The position numbers were made by a program, and so were the translations under genes. A stretch of 34,740 nucleotides of DNA, taken from Comamonas sp. lk. GTDB taxonomy: Bacteria > Pseudomonadota > Gammaproteobacteria > Burkholderiales > Burkholderiaceae_C. The stretch is from assembly GCA_945860595.1 (NCBI GenBank), contig CAMAQV010000032.1, forward strand, positions 1-34,740, given 5' to 3'. Under the pieces are notes generated by a model. That model was not told the DNA's origin and searched no databases. It saw only the letters and a program-made list of their open reading frames with translations. This document shows positions 1 through 8,771 of this stretch, in pieces. The first letter of the stretch is position 1. Every line of letters starts with the position of its first letter.

Positions 1-453
1 TCGCTGAAGAAGACCGTGGTCGGCCTCACGCCTATCCGCGAAAGCGACATCCAGTCCAAAACCATGACGGATATGGCGCCCAAGCTCGGCGGACTGGTGG
101 AGTTCTACCGCAGCCCGGCCCGTGTGGCCTGGACTCCGACTGGAACCAACGTGCCCGATTACCCCAAGCTGGCCCAGCTCTGGTGGAAAAACGTGGCAGT
201 GGCTGTGACGGGTGAAAAGACTCCGCAAGCCGCGATGGACAACCTGGCTGAGGAAATGGACCAGGTCATGGCCCGTTTGGAGCGTGCTGGAATGGCCAAG
301 TGCCCACCCAAGCTCAACCCCAAGGGTGACCCCAACAAGTACCTGAGTGACAAGGGTGCTCCATGGAAGAAGCTGGCTAACGAGAAGCCTACGGGTCAGA
401 CCATTGCCTATGACACGCTCCTGAATGCGTGGAAAGCCGGCAAGGTTCGCTAA
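1..453 (+). CDS. ABC transporter substrate-binding protein, C-terminal part (probable glycerol/sugar type)
   Basis: The reading frame is open from the left edge to the TAA at 451-453, so only the C-terminal 150 or so residues are present. The protein has the character of the C-terminal lobe of large periplasmic carbohydrate-binding proteins: a segment resembling TPIRESDIQSKTMTDMAP, a Trp-rich stretch (QLWWKN), then a helical tail with DNLAEEMDQVMARLER. Glycerol ABC systems (GlpSTPQV) often end with the binding protein and sit next to glpD. The next gene here is glpD on the same strand, so glycerol is the best guess for substrate. Family assignment is fairly safe; the exact substrate is inferred from the neighbour only. 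Confidence 0.7.
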   Translation, partial: SLKKTVVGLTPIRESDIQSKTMTDMAPKLGGLVEFYRSPARVAWTPTGTNVPDYPKLAQLWWKNVAVAVTGEKTPQAAMDNLAEEMDQVMARLERAGMAKCPPKLNPKGDPNKYLSDKGAPWKKLANEKPTGQTIAYDTLLNAWKAGKVR

Positions 454-460
454 GCCCTCC

Positions 461-531
461 GCCTTGCAGTTTGTCTGCAGGGCAACAACCGCGCCACTGT
501 CCGTCCTGGTCTGACCAGCGGGCAGTGGTGC
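461..531 (+). promoter_or_regulatory. Two tandem hairpins between binding-protein gene and glpD
   Basis: Hairpin 1 pairs 461-469 with 475-483 (9 pairs, loop TTTGT). Hairpin 2 spans 491-531: an outer stem 491-499/523-531, a middle CCG/CGG stem (501-503/519-521) and an inner CTGGT/ACCAG stem (506-510/514-518) with loop CTG. Neither is followed by a T run, so they are not typical intrinsic terminators. They would suit 3'-end protection of the binding-protein mRNA or partial attenuation ahead of glpD; that role is inferred. Confidence 0.5.
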
Positions 532-567
532 CCCCATTCTTTCGTCGTGCGCGATGTGTGGATAGCC

Positions 568-2133
568 ATGTCCGAAAACGCCAGCCCCCTGCCAACCATT
601 CGAGAGCACGCCCTCGCGCAACTGCGCCAGCAGCATGTCTACGACATGGCGATCGTGGGCGGGGGTGCCACCGGCCTTGGGCTGGCGCTTGACGCCGCGC
701 AGCGCGGACTCTCCGTTGTCTTGGTGGACTCCCACGATTTCGCGCAAGGCACCTCGTCGCGCTCGACCAAGCTGCTCCATGGCGGGGTCCGCTACATGGC
801 CCAGGGCAATATCGGCCTGGTGCGCGAAGCCCTGCATGAACGCACGACCGTCTTGCACATTGCGCCGGGTTTGGCCCATCCTCTGGCATTTGTGATTCCT
901 GCCATTCGCTGGTGGGAGCGCGCTTTTTATGGTGCCGGTCTGACCTTGTATGACTGGCTCGCCGGCAGCGCCGGGCTGGGCCCGACCCGCATCTTGAACG
1001 CGGCGCAGACCCTGCAATTGCTTCCGGCGGCGCGGGCTGCCGGTTTACGGGGCGGCGTTCTGTACTGGGATGCCCAGTTTGATGATGCGCGGCTGGCGAT
1101 TGCCCTGGCGCGGACGGCAGCCGCCCATGGCGCGCTTGTGGTCAACTACTGTGCGGCCAAAGAATTGGTGACTGAAGGCGGAAAAGTTGCAGGATTGCGT
1201 TGCGAGGACGCTTTTACCGGGGAAGCTTTCAAGCTACAGGCGCGCTGCGTGGTCAACGCAACCGGCGTCTGGGTAGACCACCTGCGCGCGCAGGAGCAAG
1301 CCGCCTGCGGGGCGCCCGCCGTGGACGAGCCGCCCGAATTGCCCCCGCTGGTCGCTCCCAGCCAAGGCATACATATCGTGGTTGACGCACGCTTTCTGGG
1401 CTCGGATGCGGCTCTCATGGTGCCCAAGACCTCCGACGGGCGGGTCCTGTTTGCGGTGCCCTGGTTGGGCAAGGTCATTTTGGGCACGACGGATACACCG
1501 CGCCAGCACGTTGAACGTGAACCCACAGCGATGCGGGACGAGGTGGATTTCATATTGCGGGAGGCCGCCAAGTTCTTGGTCGTTGCGCCGACGCGTGCCG
1601 ATATTCGCAGTCTGTGGGTGGGTTTGCGCCCCCTGGTGCGCCCGCACAACGGCAATGGCAGCGCGCTGACGGGCCAGACTAAAAAAATCAGCCGCGAGCA
1701 CACCATTTTGGTCGGCCCCGGCGGCATGGTGACTGTCACAGGCGGCAAATGGACGACCTATCGGGCGATGGCTGAAGACGTACTGCAAGTTTGCGCCGGG
1801 CATGGCTTGGTGCCGTCTTTGCCGCCCTGCCGATCGGCGCAGACGATACTGCTGGATGGCCCCGTTGACGCTGCTTCCCACGCAGGCGACAAGCTAGACG
1901 GCGTCTGGCCGCTAGGGCTGTCGCCGTCGAGGGTTCGTTTTGCGGTGCAGCATGAATACGCCTGCACGGTGGAAGATGTCCTCGCGCGACGCAGCCGCTT
2001 ACTGTTTTTGGATGCGGCGGCAGCACGCCTGGCGGCACCTTTAGTTGCAGACGTCATGCAAGCCTGCGGAATAGCCGACCCGCGCGAGCCGCAACTAGCT
2101 GCTCTGGCTGATAAATATTTAAAGATTCCCTGA
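568..2133 (+). CDS. glpD: Aerobic glycerol-3-phosphate dehydrogenase
   Basis: Oxidises sn-glycerol 3-phosphate to dihydroxyacetone phosphate with FAD and passes electrons to the quinone pool; a peripheral inner-membrane enzyme. The N-terminus has the FAD dinucleotide-binding motif (AIVGGGATGLGLA, about residues 28-40), followed by the GlpD signature region with GTSSRSTKLLHGGVRYM. Further conserved parts are VPWLGKVILGTTDTP and the C-terminal GGKWTTYRAMAED. At about 521 residues it has the usual family length. ATG 568 is preferred over the in-frame GTG at 547 because GlpD homology begins soon after it, though the Shine-Dalgarno sequence is weak. The transporter gene upstream suggests one glycerol-use operon. 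The C-terminal 100 residues are less conserved but uninterrupted. Confidence 0.95.
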   Translation: MSENASPLPTIREHALAQLRQQHVYDMAIVGGGATGLGLALDAAQRGLSVVLVDSHDFAQGTSSRSTKLLHGGVRYMAQGNIGLVREALHERTTVLHIAPGLAHPLAFVIPAIRWWERAFYGAGLTLYDWLAGSAGLGPTRILNAAQTLQLLPAARAAGLRGGVLYWDAQFDDARLAIALARTAAAHGALVVNYCAAKELVTEGGKVAGLRCEDAFTGEAFKLQARCVVNATGVWVDHLRAQEQAACGAPAVDEPPELPPLVAPSQGIHIVVDARFLGSDAALMVPKTSDGRVLFAVPWLGKVILGTTDTPRQHVEREPTAMRDEVDFILREAAKFLVVAPTRADIRSLWVGLRPLVRPHNGNGSALTGQTKKISREHTILVGPGGMVTVTGGKWTTYRAMAEDVLQVCAGHGLVPSLPPCRSAQTILLDGPVDAASHAGDKLDGVWPLGLSPSRVRFAVQHEYACTVEDVLARRSRLLFLDAAAARLAAPLVADVMQACGIADPREPQLAALADKYLKIP

Positions 2134-2300
2134 TTGCGGCTCGTAATTGGCGTTTTAGTAGTGCATAATCATAGGCTTCGCTGGAAATCTTTGCGGAGTA
2201 TCTGCCCAAATGACTGTGATGCGAGTGGTTCGTGTTACAGGCAGCGGGCCCAAGACTGATCGTTGGCGTTTTGCCTGCGGTGCAAGTTGGGAAAATTGAA
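2134..2300 (+). promoter_or_regulatory. Probable promoter and leader of the spc-alpha operon
   Basis: This 167-base gap separates glpD from rplN, which starts a block of at least 17 co-directional genes, so a promoter is expected. A -10-like CATAAT lies at 2164-2169, but no good -35 is seen at standard spacing. Further down, CAGGCA (2238-2243) can pair with TGCCTG (2272-2277), closing an inner imperfect stem, so the leader may fold. No terminator with a T run follows glpD. The promoter call is tentative. Confidence 0.35.
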
Positions 2301-2669
2301 ATGATCCAGACTGAATCTCGGTTAGAAGTCGCCGATAACACCGGCGCGAAATCCGTCCTTTGTATCAAGGTGCTGGGGGGCTCTAAGCGCCGCTACGCCA
2401 CTGTGGGCGACATCATCAAAGTCAGCATCAAAGAAGCTGCGCCGCGTGGACGCGTCAAAAAAGGCGAGGTCTACAGCGCTGTAGTGGTGCGCACGGCTAA
2501 AGGAATTCGCCGCAGCGACGGGTCTTTGGTGAAGTTTGACGGCAATGCCGCCGTGTTGCTGAACGCCAAGTTGGAGCCCATTGGAACCCGTATTTTTGGA
2601 CCCGTGACGCGCGAACTGCGCACGGAAAAGTTCATGAAAATCGTGTCCCTTGCTCCAGAAGTGCTGTAA
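2301..2669 (+). CDS. rplN: 50S ribosomal protein L14
   Basis: 122-residue L14, a large-subunit protein contacting 16S rRNA at the subunit interface (bridge B8). It begins [18 protein letters not shown] and contains the family signature around [19 protein letters not shown]. The ATG at 2301 matches the family start; the longer open frame from 2232 has no L14-like residues. GGGAAAA at 2289-2295 could serve as a weak ribosome-binding site. It is the first gene of the ribosomal block here. In the classical arrangement rpsQ would precede it, but glpD does instead, so the S10 operon is detached. Confidence 0.97.
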   Translation: MIQTESRLEVADNTGAKSVLCIKVLGGSKRRYATVGDIIKVSIKEAAPRGRVKKGEVYSAVVVRTAKGIRRSDGSLVKFDGNAAVLLNAKLEPIGTRIFGPVTRELRTEKFMKIVSLAPEVL

Positions 2670-2678
2670 GGAGAAGCC

Positions 2679-2999
2679 ATGAACAAAATTCGTACGGGCG
2701 ACCAGGTCATCGTGATCGCGGGTCGTGACAAAGGTAAGCGCGGTGTGGTCAGTTCCCGCAAGGACGACTCCCATGTATTGGTTGAGGGTGTGAATCTGGT
2801 GAAGAAGCACACCAAGCCCAACCCCATGAAGGGTGTGAGTGGCGGAATTGTCGAGAAGACCATGCCGATTCACCAGTCTAACGTGGCAATTTTCAACGCG
2901 ACCACCGGCAAGGCTGACCGCGTAGGCATCAAATCCCTGGGCGATGGAAAGCGCGTGCGCGTATACAAGTCCAGCGGCGAAGAAATTAAGGTGGCATGA
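2679..2999 (+). CDS. rplX: 50S ribosomal protein L24
   Basis: 106-residue L24, an early assembly protein binding the 5' end of 23S rRNA. The N-terminal KOW segment is clear ([20 protein letters not shown], then RGVV). A strong Shine-Dalgarno sequence, AAGGAGAA, lies 4 bases before the ATG and overlaps the rplN stop region, giving a 9-base gap. The TGA stop is one base before the rplE start, which implies translational coupling. Length and C-terminus (GEEIKVA) are typical. Confidence 0.97.
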   Translation: MNKIRTGDQVIVIAGRDKGKRGVVSSRKDDSHVLVEGVNLVKKHTKPNPMKGVSGGIVEKTMPIHQSNVAIFNATTGKADRVGIKSLGDGKRVRVYKSSGEEIKVA

Positions 3000-3000
3000 G

Positions 3001-3540
3001 ATGGCACGCTTGCAACAGCATTTCCGTGAAAAAGTAGCTCCTGAGCTAATGGCCAAATTCGGCTACACCTCACCCATGCAGGTTCCGCGCATCACCAAGA
3101 TCACCCTGAATATGGGCGTGAGCGAGGCGGTTGCCGACAAGAAGATCATGGAGAACGCAGTTTCCGACCTGACCAAAATTGCCGGACAAAAGCCGGTGGT
3201 TACCAAGTCAAAGAAGGCAATTGCAGGCTTCAAAATTCGCGAGGGCCAAGCCATCGGATGCATGGTCACCTTGCGTGGCTTGCGCATGTATGAGTTTTTG
3301 GATCGCTTTGTGACTGTCGCTTTGCCCCGTGTACGCGATTTCCGGGGTATTTCCGGTCGCGCGTTCGATGGCCGAGGTAATTACAACATCGGCGTCAAAG
3401 AGCAGATCATCTTCCCTGAAATTGAGTATGACAAGGTCGACGCACTGCGCGGACTCAATATCAGTATTACCACCACTGCAAAGTCGGACGACGAGTGCAA
3501 AGCGCTCCTGGCCGGTTTCCGCTTCCCGTTCAAGAACTGA
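3001..3540 (+). CDS. rplE: 50S ribosomal protein L5
   Basis: 179-residue L5, which binds 5S rRNA in the central protuberance and contacts S13 and the P-site tRNA. Family landmarks are [15 protein letters not shown], the [19 protein letters not shown] loop, and [19 protein letters not shown]. The ATG at 3001 follows the rplX stop by one base. An in-frame ATG at 2944 would overlap rplX and adds non-L5 sequence, so it was not used. In E. coli S8 represses spc translation by binding mRNA near the rplE start; no equivalent structure was identified here by eye. Confidence 0.97.
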   Translation: MARLQQHFREKVAPELMAKFGYTSPMQVPRITKITLNMGVSEAVADKKIMENAVSDLTKIAGQKPVVTKSKKAIAGFKIREGQAIGCMVTLRGLRMYEFLDRFVTVALPRVRDFRGISGRAFDGRGNYNIGVKEQIIFPEIEYDKVDALRGLNISITTTAKSDDECKALLAGFRFPFKN

Positions 3541-3548
3541 GGTCGACA

Positions 3549-3854
3549 ATGGCAAAAATGGCTTTGATTGAGCGCGAACTCAAGCGCGACAAACTGGTTG
3601 CCAAGTATGCAAAAAAGCATGCTGAACTCAAGGCAATCGCGGGTGATGCCAAGCGCAGTGACGACGAGCGTATGCAGGCGCGCCTAGCCTTGCAAAAACT
3701 TCCCCGCAACGCCAATCCGACACGCCAGCGTAACCGTTGCGCGATAACAGGTCGACCACGTGGAACCTTCCAGCAATTTGGTCTTGCCCGCGCGAAGATT
3801 CGCGAGATGGCGTTTGCGGGTGAAATTCCTGGCATCGTCAAGGCCAGTTGGTAA
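3549..3854 (+). CDS. rpsN: 30S ribosomal protein S14
   Basis: 101-residue S14 of the small-subunit head. It is the long, zinc-independent form: the region that holds CxxC pairs in the short zinc form lacks them here, and only one Cys is present ([11 protein letters not shown]). It starts [17 protein letters not shown] and ends GIVKASW as usual. The ATG is 8 bases after the rplE stop. No zinc-regulated paralogue is in the window. Confidence 0.97.
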   Translation: MAKMALIERELKRDKLVAKYAKKHAELKAIAGDAKRSDDERMQARLALQKLPRNANPTRQRNRCAITGRPRGTFQQFGLARAKIREMAFAGEIPGIVKASW

Positions 3855-3872
3855 GCCGCAGGAGTATTTGAT

Positions 3873-4268
3873 ATGAGCATGAGTGATCCTATTGCTGACC
3901 TGCTGACGCGCATTCGCAACGCGCAGATGGTAGCCAAGACCAGCGTCTCGGTACCTTCTTCCAAGGTCAAAGTCGCCATCGTCCAGGTCCTGAAAGACGA
4001 GGGCTATATCGATTCCTTTAAGGTAACCGGCGAGGCTGGCAAGGCCGAGCTGGAAATTGCCCTGAAGTACTACGCCGGTCGCCCTGTGATTGAGCGCATT
4101 GAGCGCGTGAGCCGCCCCGGACTGCGTGTGTACCGTGGCGCCGGTGCCATCCCGACCGTGCAAAACGGTTTGGGCGTGGCTATCGTGACCACCCCCCAGG
4201 GTGTGATGACTGACCGCAAAGCCCGCGCCAATGGCGTTGGTGGCGAAGTGTTGTGCGTCGTCGCCTAA
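3873..4268 (+). CDS. rpsH: 30S ribosomal protein S8
   Basis: 131-residue S8, a primary binder of the central domain of 16S rRNA and, in E. coli, the translational repressor of the spc operon. The N-terminus [18 protein letters not shown] is typical, as is the C-terminal part with the RVYRGAG and GVMTDRKAR segments. Two ATG codons in frame (3873 and 3879) could both start the protein; the first is better placed after the CAGGAG at 3858-3863. It follows rpsN by 18 bases. Confidence 0.97.
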   Translation: MSMSDPIADLLTRIRNAQMVAKTSVSVPSSKVKVAIVQVLKDEGYIDSFKVTGEAGKAELEIALKYYAGRPVIERIERVSRPGLRVYRGAGAIPTVQNGLGVAIVTTPQGVMTDRKARANGVGGEVLCVVA

Positions 4269-4289
4269 ATCTGCTGAGAGGAACTCACC

Positions 4290-4823
4290 ATGTCTCGCGT
4301 AGGTAAATTACCCGTCACCATACCTGCTGGGGTTGAAGTGGCGATGAAAGACGACCAGATCAGTGTCAAGGCGGCCGCCAATGTGCTGCACCTGCGCTGC
4401 AATGCGCTGGTTAACGTGGTCAACGACAGTGGCAAGTTGAACTTCACGCCCGCCAATGAATCCCGTGAAGCCAATGCCATGACCGGCACCATGCGCCAGT
4501 TGGTTAACAACATGGTCGTCGGTGTCACCCAGGGTTTTGAGAAAAAATTGACGCTTTTGGGCGTGGGTTACAAAGCCCAGGCCACCGGCAGCAAGCTCAA
4601 CTTGGTGGTGGGCTACTCGCACCCGGTCAATATTGATATGCCGACTGGTATTTCCGTTGCCACACCGACACCCACTGAAATCGTGATTAAGGGCGCTGAC
4701 CGCCAGCGCGTGGGTCAAATCGCTGCCGAAATCCGCGACGTGCGCCCCCCTGAGCCCTACAAAGGCAAGGGCATCCGCTACGCGGATGAAAAAGTGGCCA
4801 TTAAAGAAACCAAGAAGAAATAA
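4290..4823 (+). CDS. rplF: 50S ribosomal protein L6
   Basis: 177-residue L6, lying near the factor-binding site of the large subunit. It shows the two tandem L6 folds: the first from [17 protein letters not shown] to about residue 80, the second from [16 protein letters not shown] onward. The diagnostic C-terminal sequence [15 protein letters not shown] is present, ending in a Lys-rich tail. A GAGAGGAA Shine-Dalgarno precedes the ATG, 21 bases after rpsH. Confidence 0.97.
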   Translation: MSRVGKLPVTIPAGVEVAMKDDQISVKAAANVLHLRCNALVNVVNDSGKLNFTPANESREANAMTGTMRQLVNNMVVGVTQGFEKKLTLLGVGYKAQATGSKLNLVVGYSHPVNIDMPTGISVATPTPTEIVIKGADRQRVGQIAAEIRDVRPPEPYKGKGIRYADEKVAIKETKKK

Positions 4824-4834
4824 GGAGCCGGACC

Positions 4835-5200
4835 ATGCTGACGAAAAAAGAGCAACGTCTGCGCCGTTCGCGCCAGACCCGTATCCGGATCGCATCGCAA
4901 GGCGTTGCGCGCTTGACGGTCAACCGCACCAATTTGCACATCTACGCATCGGTCATCTCCGGCGACGGTGGGCGTGTGCTCGCCACTGCTTCAACGGCAG
5001 AGGCCGAAGTCCGTACTGCTTTGGGCGGTTCCGGCAAGGGCGGCAATATTGCTGCAGCGCAATTGATTGGCAAGCGTCTGGCTGAGAAAGCCAGAGCGGC
5101 TGGCGTTGACAAAGTCGCGTTTGACCGCTCCGGTTTCGCTTACCACGGCCGCGTCAAAGCGGTCGCGGAAGCGGCGCGTGAAGCAGGCTTGCAGTTCTAA
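4835..5200 (+). CDS. rplR: 50S ribosomal protein L18
   Basis: 121-residue L18, which with L5 attaches 5S rRNA to the large subunit. The basic N-terminal arm ([19 protein letters not shown]) and the end [15 protein letters not shown] are typical; the central [12 protein letters not shown] strand matches the family. AAGGAG overlaps the rplF stop and lies 6 bases before the ATG, consistent with coupled translation. Confidence 0.97.
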   Translation: MLTKKEQRLRRSRQTRIRIASQGVARLTVNRTNLHIYASVISGDGGRVLATASTAEAEVRTALGGSGKGGNIAAAQLIGKRLAEKARAAGVDKVAFDRSGFAYHGRVKAVAEAAREAGLQF

Positions 5201-5217
5201 GCAGATCGGAATACACA

Positions 5218-5742
5218 ATGGCAAAAGTTCAAGCAAAAATGCAAGGTAAGACCGAGGGTCCTGAGGACGGTCTGCGCGAAAAAATGATCGCGATTAACCG
5301 GGTGACCAAAGTGGTTAAGGGTGGTCGTATTCTGGGCTTTGCAGCCCTGACCGTGGTCGGTGACGGCGATGGCCGCGTTGGCATGGGCAAAGGCAAATCC
5401 AAAGAAGTGCCGGCTGCCGTGCAGAAGGCCATGGAAGAGGCCCGCCGTAACATGCTGAAGGTCTCCCTCAAAAACGGCACCCTGCACCACAGGGTCATGG
5501 GTCACCACGGTGCAGCCAGCGTGATGATGAGCCCCGCCCCGAAGGGCACAGGCATCATCGCAGGCGGACCGATGCGCGCGGTGTTCGAGGTGGTCGGTAT
5601 CACGGATATCGTGGCCAAGAGCCATGGTTCCAGCAACCCCTACAACATGGTTCGTGCGACTCTAGACGCTCTGTCGGTTTCTACGACTCCTGCCGAAGTT
5701 GCTGCCAAGCGCGGCAAGTCGGTTGAAGAACTGTTTGTTTGA
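5218..5742 (+). CDS. rpsE: 30S ribosomal protein S5
   Basis: 174-residue S5, involved in decoding fidelity and mRNA entry. The N-terminal double-stranded-RNA-binding-like fold is seen in the [19 protein letters not shown] region and in [15 protein letters not shown]. The second domain has [15 protein letters not shown] and [15 protein letters not shown]. The first dozen residues ([14 protein letters not shown]) are a variable extension found in betaproteobacteria. The Shine-Dalgarno is weak; the gene follows rplR by 17 bases. Confidence 0.97.
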   Translation: MAKVQAKMQGKTEGPEDGLREKMIAINRVTKVVKGGRILGFAALTVVGDGDGRVGMGKGKSKEVPAAVQKAMEEARRNMLKVSLKNGTLHHRVMGHHGAASVMMSPAPKGTGIIAGGPMRAVFEVVGITDIVAKSHGSSNPYNMVRATLDALSVSTTPAEVAAKRGKSVEELFV

Positions 5743-5754
5743 TCGAGGTCTGCC

Positions 5755-5949
5755 ATGACAACACCCCAGACACCACACGGCACCGTCAAGGTGCAACTGG
5801 TACGCAGCCCCATTGGTTGCAAAGAGTCGCATCGCGCCACCGTGCGCGGACTTGGCCTGCGCAAAATCGGCAGCGTCAGCGAACTCGAAGACACCGCCGC
5901 TGTGCGCGGCATGATCAACAAGATCAGTTATCTGGTCAAACTTCTCTAA
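5755..5949 (+). CDS. rpmD: 50S ribosomal protein L30
   Basis: 64-residue L30, a small peripheral large-subunit protein absent from some bacteria. The core [20 protein letters not shown] and the [15 protein letters not shown] segment are diagnostic. The N-terminal MTTPQTPHG is slightly longer than in E. coli. A CGAGGT Shine-Dalgarno lies 5 bases before the ATG. It sits between rpsE and rplO, as in most proteobacterial spc operons. Confidence 0.95.
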   Translation: MTTPQTPHGTVKVQLVRSPIGCKESHRATVRGLGLRKIGSVSELEDTAAVRGMINKISYLVKLL

Positions 5950-5959
5950 GGGGTTGACG

Positions 5960-6391
5960 ATGGAGCTCAACAACATCCAACCTGCACCCGGTGCCAAGCA
6001 CTCCAAGCGCCGTGTCGGTCGCGGCATCGGTTCGGGCCTCGGTAAGACTGCTGGCCGTGGTCACAAGGGGCAAAAGTCCCGTGCTGGTGGCTACCACAAA
6101 GTTGGTTTCGAGGGCGGCCAAATGCCCATGCACCGCCGTCTGCCCAAGCGTGGCTTCAAGTCGCAGTCTTTGCAGTTCAACGCGGAAATCACCCTCAAGA
6201 CCCTGGAACAACTGGGTCTGGACAAAGTGGACATGCTGACGCTGAAGCAGCACGGCCTGGTGAACGACATGACCAGGGTGGTGAAAGTCATCAAAACCGG
6301 TGTCATAACCCGTGCCATCGCTGTGAGCGGAATTGGCGCAACAGCCGGTGCCAAAGCAGCCATCGTTGCCGCCGGCGGCAGCGTTGAGTAA
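5960..6391 (+). CDS. rplO: 50S ribosomal protein L15
   Basis: 143-residue L15, a late-assembly large-subunit protein. The Gly/Lys/Arg-rich N-terminal extension ([20 protein letters not shown]) that threads into 23S rRNA is clear, followed by [22 protein letters not shown] 5960 is chosen over an in-frame TTG at 5954 because AAGGGG at 5948-5953 is then well spaced and the protein starts [13 protein letters not shown] as expected. Confidence 0.97.
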   Translation: MELNNIQPAPGAKHSKRRVGRGIGSGLGKTAGRGHKGQKSRAGGYHKVGFEGGQMPMHRRLPKRGFKSQSLQFNAEITLKTLEQLGLDKVDMLTLKQHGLVNDMTRVVKVIKTGVITRAIAVSGIGATAGAKAAIVAAGGSVE

Positions 6392-6408
6392 GTAGCAGGG
6401 ATTCGATC

Positions 6409-7719
6409 GTGGCAAGCAGCGCCCCCAACCGAGCCAGCACGGACAAGTACGGCGATTTGCGCCGTCGTTTGGTCTTCTTGCTGCTCGCGTTGGTCGTCTA
6501 CCGGGTGGGTGCTCACATTCCCGTGCCAGGCATCAATCCGGAGCAGCTGCAGCAATTGTTCAAGGGCCAGCAGGGCGGCATATTGAGTTTGTTCAATATG
6601 TTTTCTGGCGGAGCTTTGTCTCGCTTTACGGTGTTCGCTTTAGGGATCATGCCCTACATCTCGTCGTCCATCATTATTCAGTTGCTCGGGTATGTGATGC
6701 CTGCTTTTGAGCAGCTGAAGAAAGAAGGCGAGTCCGGTCGCCGCAAGATAACCCAGTACACGCGATACGCCACTGTGGGTCTGGCGCTATTCCAGTCGTT
6801 GGGTATTGCCCTGGCTTTGGAGTCCTCGTCCGGTCTCGTCATGAGCCCTGGAATTGGCTTTCGCGTAACCACGGTGGTCACCCTGACTGCTGGAACCATG
6901 TTTTTGATGTGGTTGGGTGAGCAGATCACAGAGCGCGGTCTCGGGAACGGCATTTCCATATTGATTTTCGGCGGTATTGCTGCGGGACTGCCGGGTGCGA
7001 TGGGCGGTCTGCTGGAATTGGTGCGAACCGGTGCGATGCCCATTATTGTGGCCTTGCTGATCGTCGTTGTGATCGGTTTGGTAACCTACTTTGTGGTGTT
7101 TGTCGAGCGCGGGCAGCGGAAGATTTTGGTGAACTACGCCCGTCGTCAGGTAGGTAATAAGGTGTACGGCGGACAATCTTCTCACCTGCCGCTCAAACTG
7201 AATATGTCCGGGGTGATTCCGCCGATATTTGCCAGTTCGATTATTTTGCTTCCGGCGACTGTGGCCAACTGGTTCAGCTCGGGTTCTTCGATGACTTGGT
7301 TAAAGGATATTTCGGCGACCTTGAGCCCTGGGCAGCCGATTTATGTCTTGATTTACGCCAGTGCGATCGTGTTTTTCTGCTTTTTCTATACAGCCTTGGT
7401 GTTCAACAGCAAGGAAACGGCTGAGAACTTGAAAAAGAGCGGCGCGTTTATTCCCGGTTATCGCCCCGGCGATCAGACCGCCCGCTATATTGACAAAATA
7501 TTGCTCCGTCTGACCCTTGCTGGAGCCGTCTACATCACCTTTGTGTGCTTGTTGCCTGAATTCTTGATTTTGAAATACAACGTGCCTTTCTATTTTGGCG
7601 GCACGTCCTTGCTGATTATTGTGGTGGTCACCATGGACTTTATGGCGCAGGTGCAAAACTACCTGATGTCGCAGCAGTATGAGTCCCTGCTGAAAAAAGC
7701 CAGTTTTAAATCATCCTGA
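6409..7719 (+). CDS. secY: Preprotein translocase subunit SecY
   Basis: 436-residue SecY, the channel of the SecYEG inner-membrane translocon. About ten membrane segments can be traced, from [19 protein letters not shown] onward. Conserved landmarks are [15 protein letters not shown] (TM2), the [14 protein letters not shown] motif, the cytosolic loop with [15 protein letters not shown], and [19 protein letters not shown] before TM9. The start is GTG at 6409, 17 bases after rplO, with GCAGGG upstream. Its place between rplO and rpmJ is the standard spc order. infA, which lies between secY and rpmJ in some other Burkholderiales, is not present here. Confidence 0.97.
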   Translation: MASSAPNRASTDKYGDLRRRLVFLLLALVVYRVGAHIPVPGINPEQLQQLFKGQQGGILSLFNMFSGGALSRFTVFALGIMPYISSSIIIQLLGYVMPAFEQLKKEGESGRRKITQYTRYATVGLALFQSLGIALALESSSGLVMSPGIGFRVTTVVTLTAGTMFLMWLGEQITERGLGNGISILIFGGIAAGLPGAMGGLLELVRTGAMPIIVALLIVVVIGLVTYFVVFVERGQRKILVNYARRQVGNKVYGGQSSHLPLKLNMSGVIPPIFASSIILLPATVANWFSSGSSMTWLKDISATLSPGQPIYVLIYASAIVFFCFFYTALVFNSKETAENLKKSGAFIPGYRPGDQTARYIDKILLRLTLAGAVYITFVCLLPEFLILKYNVPFYFGGTSLLIIVVVTMDFMAQVQNYLMSQQYESLLKKASFKSS

Positions 7720-7765
7720 TCCCGGTGGGCGCAGGTTTAGTCACAGTTGTTCGTAGGAGCCTTGT

Positions 7766-7879
7766 ATGAAAGTATCCGCATCGGTAAAGAAAATTTGCCG
7801 CAATTGCAAAATTATCCGCCGCAAGGGCGTGGTGCGCGTCATTTGTGTGGACGCGCGTCACAAGCAGCGTCAAGGCTGA
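7766..7879 (+). CDS. rpmJ: 50S ribosomal protein L36 (zinc-ribbon form)
   Basis: 37-residue L36 with start [15 protein letters not shown] and end ARHKQRQG. The zinc ribbon is complete: Cys11, Cys14, Cys27 and His32, so this is the zinc-binding version. It lies 46 bases after secY with a GTAGGAG Shine-Dalgarno at 7754-7760, and 24 bases before rpsM. It stabilises the 23S rRNA core near the peptidyl-transferase region. Confidence 0.97.
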   Translation: MKVSASVKKICRNCKIIRRKGVVRVICVDARHKQRQG

Positions 7880-7903
7880 TTGCATAAGTTTTAGAGGAAG
7901 CAT

Positions 7904-8269
7904 ATGGCACGTATTGCAGGTATCAACATCCCGCCGAATCAGCATTCTGAGATCGGACTGACCGCGATTTTTGGAATCGGACGCCAACGTGCGCGCAAGA
8001 TTTGCGAAGCCTGCGGTATCGCTTATTCCAAGAAAATCAAAGATTTGAGTGATTCAGATCTTGAGAAAATCCGTGACCAAATCGGGCACTACACCATAGA
8101 AGGTGATTTGCGCCGTGAAACCACGATGAATATCAAGCGTTTGATGGACATCGGTTGCTACCGTGGCTTCCGTCACCGTCGCGGTCTGCCCATGCGCGGT
8201 CAACGTACCCGTACCAATGCCCGTACCCGCAAAGGTCCTCGCAAGTCGGCTGCATCCCTGAAGAAATAG
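7904..8269 (+). CDS. rpsM: 30S ribosomal protein S13
   Basis: 121-residue S13, in the small-subunit head; it forms bridges to L5 and touches the P-site tRNA through its basic tail. It begins [20 protein letters not shown] and has the helix-two-turn-helix region ([17 protein letters not shown]) and [20 protein letters not shown] near the C-terminus. AGAGGAAG precedes the ATG. It opens the alpha-operon gene order (rpsM, rpsK, rpsD, rpoA, rplQ). In E. coli S4 represses at this point; no matching pseudoknot was identified here by eye. Confidence 0.97.
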   Translation: MARIAGINIPPNQHSEIGLTAIFGIGRQRARKICEACGIAYSKKIKDLSDSDLEKIRDQIGHYTIEGDLRRETTMNIKRLMDIGCYRGFRHRRGLPMRGQRTRTNARTRKGPRKSAASLKK

Positions 8270-8282
8270 ATCGGACTGATAT

Positions 8283-8687
8283 ATGGCAAAAGCACCATCC
8301 AATAGCGCCGCCCAGCGCGTACGCAAAAAAGTCCGCAAGAATGTGTCGGACGGCATCGCCCACGTGCATGCCTCATTCAACAACACCATCATCACGATCA
8401 CTGATCGCCAGGGCAACGCTTTGGCCTGGGCGTCGTCGGGTGGACAGGGCTTCAAGGGTTCGCGCAAGTCGACCCCGTTTGCTGCCCAGGTCGCATCCGA
8501 GGTAGCTGGTCGCGCTGCTGTCGAGCAGGGCATCAAGAATCTGGATGTTGAGATCAAAGGCCCCGGCCCTGGCCGTGAGTCTTCGGTACGCGCACTCGCT
8601 GCGCTGGGTATTCGCATCAACATGATTGCGGACGTTACCCCGGTTCCCCACAACGGCTGCCGTCCCCAAAAGCGTCGTCGTATTTAA
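8283..8687 (+). CDS. rpsK: 30S ribosomal protein S11
   Basis: 134-residue S11 of the small-subunit platform, contacting mRNA near the E site. Characteristic segments are [19 protein letters not shown], the [17 protein letters not shown] loop, and the terminal [17 protein letters not shown]. The N-terminal tail has the usual basic stretch (RVRKKVRKN). It follows rpsM by 13 bases with a weak Shine-Dalgarno and is followed by an 84-base structured gap before rpsD. Confidence 0.97.
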   Translation: MAKAPSNSAAQRVRKKVRKNVSDGIAHVHASFNNTIITITDRQGNALAWASSGGQGFKGSRKSTPFAAQVASEVAGRAAVEQGIKNLDVEIKGPGPGRESSVRALAALGIRINMIADVTPVPHNGCRPQKRRRI

Positions 8688-8703
8688 TCCGTCAGGCCCC
8701 ACC

Positions 8704-8746
8704 GCCAGGTGCTTTGGCATCTGGCTCCCGCCCCGTATGGGGGCGG
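8704..8746 (+). promoter_or_regulatory. Tandem hairpins in rpsK-rpsD spacer
   Basis: Hairpin A pairs 8704-8712 with 8717-8725 (9 pairs including one G-U, loop TTTG). Hairpin B pairs CCGCCCC (8728-8734) with GGGGCGG (8740-8746), loop GTATG. They are separated by two bases and end four bases before the TTGACATACTAAGGA element ahead of rpsD. No T run follows, so a full intrinsic terminator is unlikely. They could be a processing, attenuation or ribosomal-protein (S4) binding site; this is inferred. Confidence 0.5.
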
Positions 8747-8771
8747 TAGTTGACATACTAAGGAAGTTCAA

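Noticed and set aside
1146..1881. Long antisense open frames opposite glpD
   Set aside because: They show no recognisable domain and have low-complexity Arg/Ser/Pro composition typical of the reverse strand of GC-rich genes.
7720..7765. infA between secY and rpmJ
   Set aside because: The gap is only 46 bases and holds just the rpmJ leader, so IF-1 is not encoded here. E. coli also has infA elsewhere, so the absence is not striking.
8750..8755. Perfect TTGACA -35 box before rpsD
   Set aside because: No -10 hexamer occurs at 16-18 bases downstream; that position lies inside the rpsD start region. The same string occurs before fusA as part of a longer shared element, so it is not treated as a promoter.
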